From positions 124,001 to 188,000 of the forward strand of contig CAVRXL010000003.1 in NCBI GenBank assembly GCA_963725145.1: a DNA stretch of 64,000 bases, written 5' to 3'. Under the pieces are notes generated by a model. It did no database searches and was not told the DNA's origin. It worked only from the letters and a program-made list of their open reading frames with translations. Below are positions 59,600 through 64,000 of the stretch, one piece after another; the first letter of the stretch is position 1; every line of letters begins with the position of its first letter. The stretch comes from DATAEE01 sp963725145. GTDB lineage: Bacteria > Acidobacteriota > Vicinamibacteria > Vicinamibacterales > 2-12-FULL-66-21. The translations under genes were made by a program, and so were the position numbers.

Positions 59600-59643
59600 G
59601 CGGCTCGGTAGCACGGCTCGGTAGCGCAGCCCTTCAGGGCTGC
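59600..59643. repeat. 13-bp tandem repeats plus palindrome (GCAGCCC-TTCA-GGGCTGC)
   Basis: Three 13-bp-spaced CGGTAGC cores (CTCGGTAGCRCGG) begin next to the OMP stop codon and lead into the same palindrome found at 44410. The TAG stop of the convergent epimerase gene (59646-59644) directly abuts the palindrome. Confidence 0.85.
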
Positions 59644-60531
59644 CTAGGCAGCTTCCTTCCCGCGTCGGAATTCCTCGATCAACCGCCGAACGTTTCCCGA
59701 CACCGAATGCAGCGACGGCGCCCAGCCGAGCGAGCGCGCGCGGTGGCTGCGCACGATCTGGTCGAGGTTCAGCGCATCGGCGTAGCTTTTCAGCTTCTTT
59801 CGAGCTTCCTCGATCGGAACGTGCCTCACGGCCGGCCGGGTTGTCGTCGCGGCGATGACGGCCTCGACGATCTCGCCGACGGTCTCGTCTCCGTGGTCCG
59901 TCGCGTGGAAGATGCCGGAGGCATCCGGCTCGCTCGCCAGGCGCGCGTACAGGTCGCCGAGGTCGCGATCGTACACGAGCGCCCAGTGATTGTCCCCGGT
60001 TCCGATCACGCGCACCAGGCCGTTGGCGGCGTCCTTCAACAGGTCCGCCACGATCCCGCGGGAACCGCCGTACACGATGCCGGGCCGCACGACCAGCGTG
60101 CGCAGCCCGTTCGTCGCGCCGTCGAGGACGATCCGCTCGTGCGGCGGTCGCCAGCAGACGAGCTCTGCAGGGTTGACGGCGCTTTCCTCGGTCGCCTCTT
60201 TCGAGTTGCCGAGCACCCAGACACCAGACGTGTAAATGAAGAACCCTTTCGCGTGCGCGAGGAATGTCTCGATCGCAAGGCGATCCAGCTCGGGCCCGCG
60301 CGCGGACGATTCCGACGCCGCGTGGATCGCGCCCTCGCAGAGTGACGCCGCGCCGCGGTACGTCGCCGGCTCCGCGAGGTCGCCGACGACCGGCGTCACG
60401 CCCCGTGCGCGCAAACGTGCGGTCGCTTCCGCGCCCCGGACCAGCGCCGTGACGTGATGGCCGGCGCGCATGAGCGAATCGAGAACGGCAGATCCGATGT
60501 ACCCGGTGGCTCCGGTGAGGAAGATCCGCAT
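59644..60531 (-). CDS. NAD(P)-dependent epimerase/dehydratase-family protein
   Basis: 295 aa from ATG 60531; the frame is open to 60648, but MRIFLTGATGYIGSAVLDSL is the canonical Rossmann start. It is an atypical extended SDR: GATGYIG, AIHAASESS, FFIYTSGVWVLG. The usual YxxxK catalytic pair is not obvious (WRPPHERIVL lies at its place), resembling NmrA-like or flavin-reductase-like members. VVRPGIVYGG is the conserved substrate-loop motif. Substrate unknown. No Shine-Dalgarno is seen; the sequence before the ATG is CACCTCCCCC. Confidence 0.8.
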   Translation of the reverse strand: MRIFLTGATGYIGSAVLDSLMRAGHHVTALVRGAEATARLRARGVTPVVGDLAEPATYRGAASLCEGAIHAASESSARGPELDRLAIETFLAHAKGFFIYTSGVWVLGNSKEATEESAVNPAELVCWRPPHERIVLDGATNGLRTLVVRPGIVYGGSRGIVADLLKDAANGLVRVIGTGDNHWALVYDRDLGDLYARLASEPDASGIFHATDHGDETVGEIVEAVIAATTTRPAVRHVPIEEARKKLKSYADALNLDQIVRSHRARSLGWAPSLHSVSGNVRRLIEEFRRGKEAA

Positions 60532-60691
60532 GGGGGAGGTGCTATTCAATGACGCCGCAGCGCCGTCCGTCAAGTGTGACTTGAGCCTGTGCGTTCCGTT
60601 CGCCGGGGACCGTGCGGGGGCATACGCCCAAACTTGGGCACTAGCCAATTCTCCTTCGTTCTACGCGATCAACCTGTAGGGGGAAAATTCC

Positions 60692-61777
60692 ATGCGACAC
60701 AAGACACTCAGGGTCGGCATCGCCGGTTTGACGGCAACGGCCGCCTTGGCGCTTGGCGGGTCGGCGCACGTGGGTAACCGATCGGACCTTCGCGGCACCG
60801 TTTTCGTCACGGAACGTGCGCTTGGCAGCGTCACGGCCTTCGATGCCGAGTCCGGTGAAGACCTCTGGACGACAATGGTCGGCGTCTCACCGATCGGTAT
60901 AACGGCGCCGCGCCGCACAGGGAAGGTCTACACCTCCGACGAAGGCGCCAACCGGATGACGGTCCTCGATCGCGATACGGGAGATTTCATCAAGGCAATC
61001 CCCATGGGTCCACTGCCTCACCATCTCATGGCGAGCCCCGACGGGAAGTACATCTACGTCGGCGAGTTCGGGAGCAATCAGATCGGCGTGGTGGCCACGT
61101 GCGCCGACGCGAGAGTGGCAGGTTTTGTCGCCAACCCGCTGCCCGAGGCGCGCACGCACGCGGTCTGGATCACCGACGACGGCAAGGATCTGTACGCAGC
61201 CAACAGCCGGGTGAACCGTGCCGATATGGGTGACGTCGCGCACCTGGACGCGACTACCGGCAGCTGGCTCTGCAGCACACCGGTGGGCGCCGACCCGAGT
61301 GAGATTCTCGCGACCCCGGATGGGAAGATCGGCTACGTCTCGGTGCGGCGGGAAAGCCGGATTAAGGAGCTGGATTTGACCGGCGCCTGTCCGATCCTGA
61401 CCGGGCGCGAGGCGCTCCTTCCGATGCTCCCGCCCGATCCCACCGGGAACCCACTCGGAACGCAGCCCGACACGCTGCAACTCACGAACGACCGCCGGAC
61501 CCTTGTCGTCACGCTTCGCCGTACGCCAGCGCAGATTGCGCTGGTCGACACCCACACGTTCGACGTTCGGATCGTCGAGATACCCGGCCACACGATTACC
61601 GGACACCACTGGCTCTCAGCGAACGGGAAGTATTCCTTCGTGGCCGTGGAGAGTCCGGCCGGCTTCGCGGTGGTCAACAACCGAACGGGTGCTGTCGTCG
61701 CGGACTATCCGTACCCAAACCCGCCGGGGGGAACGCGAGCGCACGGCGTGTTCTTCATTCCGAGGAGGCCGCGTTGA
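60692..61777 (+). CDS. Secreted YncE-like seven-bladed beta-propeller
   Basis: 361 aa from ATG 60692, with AGGGGG 8 nt upstream. A signal peptide (TATAALALGGSAHV) is followed by YVTN/YncE-type blades: GTVFVTERALGSVTAFDAESGE, GKVYTSDEGANRMTVLDRDTG, LMASPDGKYIYVGEFGSNQIGVV, LATPDGKIGYVSVRRESRIKELDL and WLSANGKYSFVAVESPAGFAVVNN. No enzymatic motif or haem site is evident. Likely an extracytoplasmic binding scaffold. A small rise in AT near its 5' end marks the promoter region, 160 bp wide, in which I identify no precise box. Confidence 0.85.
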   Translation: MRHKTLRVGIAGLTATAALALGGSAHVGNRSDLRGTVFVTERALGSVTAFDAESGEDLWTTMVGVSPIGITAPRRTGKVYTSDEGANRMTVLDRDTGDFIKAIPMGPLPHHLMASPDGKYIYVGEFGSNQIGVVATCADARVAGFVANPLPEARTHAVWITDDGKDLYAANSRVNRADMGDVAHLDATTGSWLCSTPVGADPSEILATPDGKIGYVSVRRESRIKELDLTGACPILTGREALLPMLPPDPTGNPLGTQPDTLQLTNDRRTLVVTLRRTPAQIALVDTHTFDVRIVEIPGHTITGHHWLSANGKYSFVAVESPAGFAVVNNRTGAVVADYPYPNPPGGTRAHGVFFIPRRPR

Positions 61778-63154
61778 TCAAATATCCCAGACCCGATCGC
61801 CGTCGTAGAAGGTGATCATCCCGTCCTCGCTCACCTTCAGCACGGGGCCGAAGCGGGCCGCGGCGACCGCCGCCGTGGTCCGCGCCCCTTCGATGACGAG
61901 GCTGGCGTCGGGCACCGTCGGATGCATCAGGATCGCGCCCACCGCGAGGAGGGCGCCCGAAGGGTCCATGACGGTCGCGCCATCCATCGTCGCGAGCGCT
62001 TCCAGGACCGTGCGATCGAGCGTGGTGGCCATGCGGCCGGCCAGCAAGTACAAGAGGTCGCGCCGGGATGGCGACGTCCGGGCATCCACGGATTCGGCCA
62101 TGGTGTCGAGGCGATCGGACGGCGCGACCAGCTGCGTGATGGCGGCTGCGGGATCCCGCAGGATGACGAAGAGCGCTCCCTCGCGCGCGTCAGACAGGTC
62201 GAGCGCGGTCTGAAACAATCGTCTGGCGAGCGCCGGCTTCCCGACCGCGTTCTGCCACAGCGTGTACTTCGCCTCGAGGTCGAGCAGGTGCCACTGCGCG
62301 TTGCGGAAGGTGAAGACCTGCGCCCCTTCCGCGAACACTTTGATCTCGTGCGAGGGGCTGAGGACGATGCAGGCCTCGCCGCCGTCCAGCGTCGCGCCGG
62401 CGTGCGCGCGATACGGCACGGCGCAGGGAACCTCGAGAGCCCGACGACCGCGCTCGCTCGCCCATCGCTGCACCTCCACGATGTCGAGGACGACACCGTC
62501 GCGGTTCACGAGAAACAGCGTGTTGAGCCCGTCGCAGAGCCGGTAGAAGCTCTTGATGGCGGTCAGCGACTGGTTGTACGCATAAGCGCCCGCCGGCACG
62601 TCCCGATCCGGGTTGACCGGGTCCCGGCGCCCCTCGAGATGAAGGACCCCTGACGAAATCGCTCGGTTTTCGTAGCTGGACAGGGCGGCCACGCGCAGGA
62701 CTTCGATCGCGTCCGAGAGCCGATCCGCGCGCCCCTCTTCTCCCTGCAGCGCGTACTGCCCGCCGTCGAGGAAGGTGCCGATGTACCGATCTTCGATCGC
62801 GCCACGGAACAGATCGCCGCGCAGCGCCATCACGCTCGGGTCGAAGATGGCGCGGTACCGCGTGGCGAGAACGGCCCCAATCGAGCGCGCGAGGCGGACT
62901 TCGTGCTCGGTGAAGGGCCTCCACGGCGGGACGCGAAGAATATGACGGCTGCCGAACCACCGCACCGTCAGCTCGGCAGGGTCGTTCGTCGGCTCAATCG
63001 CCAGCCGGCCATCGGAAGAAATCGACGGCGTGGGCTCGCTCTCGAACGTGGCGCGCGCGAAGAACTGCCGCAGCGCGGCCTGCAGCAGGTTGTCGTAGAG
63101 CGCGCCGGCGGCGAAGGCAGGCGGAAGCGCCATCCGCCCGTATGATAGTTGCAT
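61778..63154 (-). CDS. DisA_N-like (diadenylate cyclase fold) protein with altered active site
   Basis: 458 aa from ATG 63154; ATG 63133 is an alternative. The long N-terminal part (about 1-370) is unlike common domains, with a sensor-like beta segment (YRAHAGATLDGGEACIVLSPSHEIKVF). The last 110 residues match the DAC/DisA_N fold: LDRTVLEALATMDGATVMDPSGALLAVGAIL carries the DGA motif, and EGARTTAAVAAARFGPVLKVSEDGMITFYDG is the region where active enzymes have GTRHRxA. Here RHR is RTT, so c-di-AMP synthesis is doubtful. It resembles the DAC-N sensor families predicted in bacterial conflict systems. Divergent, 33 bp, from the AMP-ligase. Confidence 0.75.
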   Translation of the reverse strand: MQLSYGRMALPPAFAAGALYDNLLQAALRQFFARATFESEPTPSISSDGRLAIEPTNDPAELTVRWFGSRHILRVPPWRPFTEHEVRLARSIGAVLATRYRAIFDPSVMALRGDLFRGAIEDRYIGTFLDGGQYALQGEEGRADRLSDAIEVLRVAALSSYENRAISSGVLHLEGRRDPVNPDRDVPAGAYAYNQSLTAIKSFYRLCDGLNTLFLVNRDGVVLDIVEVQRWASERGRRALEVPCAVPYRAHAGATLDGGEACIVLSPSHEIKVFAEGAQVFTFRNAQWHLLDLEAKYTLWQNAVGKPALARRLFQTALDLSDAREGALFVILRDPAAAITQLVAPSDRLDTMAESVDARTSPSRRDLLYLLAGRMATTLDRTVLEALATMDGATVMDPSGALLAVGAILMHPTVPDASLVIEGARTTAAVAAARFGPVLKVSEDGMITFYDGDRVWDI

Positions 63155-63187
63155 TTGGTGGCGCACGGATTCAGCCGTGCGAACGAT

Positions 63188-64000
63188 ATGCGCCGCGACA
63201 CGCTCGTCGACTACTTCGACAGCTTCGCCGGGCTCGACGGGCCGTTCATCGCGCACGACGACGGGTACCGGGTCCGGACGTATTCGTACGCGGACATCGC
63301 GGCGCTGGCCCGCGCGTTCGCGCGGCAGCTCCGGAGCCACGGCGTCGGCAAAGGTGAGACGGTCGTCGTCTGGAGCGAGAACCGCGCCGAGTGGATCGTC
63401 GCGCTCTGGGGCGCGGTGCTCGAAGGCGTCGTGCTGGTTCCGATCGACTACCGGGCGTCGGCCGACTATCTCAAGCGGATCGCCGAAAAGGTCTCGGCGC
63501 GCGTCGTGCTCGTCGGCCAGGAAGTCGATCGCGCGGCGCTAGACGGCGCCTTTCCGATCTGGCCGATCTCCGAGCTCTCGGCCGAACTCCCTCGAACCCA
63601 ATCGAACCAAATCGAACCTCCTCGAACCCCCTCGAACCCGATCGAACCGACGAATGTCGCCGAGATCATCTTCACGTCGGGCGCCACCGCCGATCCGAAG
63701 GGCGTCGTCATCACCCATCGCAACATCCTCGCGAACATCGTCCCGATCGAGCGCGAGGTGATGAAGTACCGGAAGTACGGGCGCCCGTTCTTTCCGATCC
63801 GCTTTCTCAATCTCCTGCCGCTCAGCCACATGTTCGGCCAGGCGATGGCGACGTTCGTTCCACCCATGCTGCCAGGCGTCGTCGTATTCATTCACGGCTA
63901 CAACCCCCACGAGATCGTCAAGCAGGTCAAATCGCGCCGCGTGTCCGTGCTCGTCTGCGTGCCGAAGGTGCTCGATGTGCTCCGCGATCACGTGCTCAGG
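63188..64000 (+). CDS. AMP-dependent acyl-CoA synthetase/ligase, C-terminus cut by window edge
   Basis: 271 codons from ATG 63188 to the window end; full-length relatives have 500-900 residues. It opens MRRDTLVDYFDSFAG, then YRVRTYSYADIAALARAFARQL and ENRAEWIVALWGAVLEGVVLVPIDYRAS. The ATP-binding P-loop is EIIFTSGATADPKGVVITHRN (usual TSGTTGxPKGV, here with Ala-Thr-Ala-Asp). RFLNLLPLSHMFGQ follows. About 20 residues before the P-loop (RTQSNQIEPPRTPSNPIEP) are encoded by the 10-bp repeat array at 63591-63650. Long-chain fatty acid is the likely substrate; not determined. Confidence 0.88.
   Translation, partial: MRRDTLVDYFDSFAGLDGPFIAHDDGYRVRTYSYADIAALARAFARQLRSHGVGKGETVVVWSENRAEWIVALWGAVLEGVVLVPIDYRASADYLKRIAEKVSARVVLVGQEVDRAALDGAFPIWPISELSAELPRTQSNQIEPPRTPSNPIEPTNVAEIIFTSGATADPKGVVITHRNILANIVPIEREVMKYRKYGRPFFPIRFLNLLPLSHMFGQAMATFVPPMLPGVVVFIHGYNPHEIVKQVKSRRVSVLVCVPKVLDVLRDHVLR
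63591..63650. repeat. 10-bp tandem array, TCGAACCNNN, inside a gene
   Basis: Six units with TCGAACC cores exactly 10 bp apart, preceded by a degenerate copy. It is the reverse complement of the GGTTCGA array at 42908. Sixty bases keep the reading frame of the acyl-CoA ligase open. Confidence 0.95.

Overview
The window is high-GC (mostly about 65-70% by eye) bacterial chromosome. Several features point to an Acidobacteria-type soil bacterium, possibly of the Vicinamibacteria lineage: secreted subtilases with WG-motif tails, Ser/Thr kinases with TPR tails, HEAT-fused ATP/ADP-translocase-like carriers, Tol-type propellers fused to enzymes, and many dispersed palindromes. This assignment is inference from gene style, not a database result. 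No tRNA, rRNA, CRISPR array, transposase or phage gene was recognised.

Region 1 (1-8.35 kb, minus strand): a truncated DapA/HOGA-type aldolase; a GNAT acetyltransferase; a secreted S8 subtilase whose WGT-repeat tail is split by three same-sense frame changes; a second, paralogous GNAT; and a peptide ABC transporter (two permeases and a binding protein, no ATPase).

Region 2 (8.35-15.65 kb, plus strand): a second secreted subtilase with a 13-unit IWGN tail, preceded by a palindromic sigma-54-like promoter. It is followed by a possible 8-codon peptide ORF ending in IVWG, a membrane HD-GYP/GAF/degenerate-GGDEF protein, and a TPR-AAA+ sigma-54 activator. From about 10.4 to 14.26 kb the DNA is clearly less GC-rich, and the boundary falls inside the activator gene.

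Region 3 (15.65-24.7 kb): DinB-like and PAP2 proteins. Then comes a compact minus-strand operon of a clostripain-like C11 protease with an RFTGVGS-repeat tail, a TPR-CHAT caspase-like lipoprotein, a sigma-70-family factor and a putative membrane anti-sigma factor. A plus-strand PP2C phosphatase and STAS pair lies beside it. This two-protease/sigma module and the WG-tail module of regions 1-2 are the best candidates for an undescribed system.

Region 4 (24.7-44.4 kb): an NADP-binding dehydrogenase, an M1 metallopeptidase, a membrane protein, a second HExxH peptidase, a Ser/Thr kinase-TPR protein, NAD synthetase, an orphan gas-vesicle gvpA, two divergent carrier-HEAT paralogues, a FecR/OmpA/CHASE2-HD-GYP operon, a VWA protein and a YCII protein.

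Region 5 (44.4-64 kb): mostly metabolism. Genes include a propeller-gamma-glutamyltransferase fusion, transketolase, a YyaL-like protein, isocitrate dehydrogenase, a PlsB-like acyltransferase, proline dehydrogenase, a small CxxC protein, an M20 deacylase, an SDR, a CCA-type nucleotidyltransferase, threonine dehydratase, an outer-membrane protein, an epimerase, a YncE-like propeller, a DisA_N-like protein and a truncated AMP-ligase. This region is peppered with short palindromes and 7-10 bp tandem arrays. Several lie in frame inside genes or supply stop codons.
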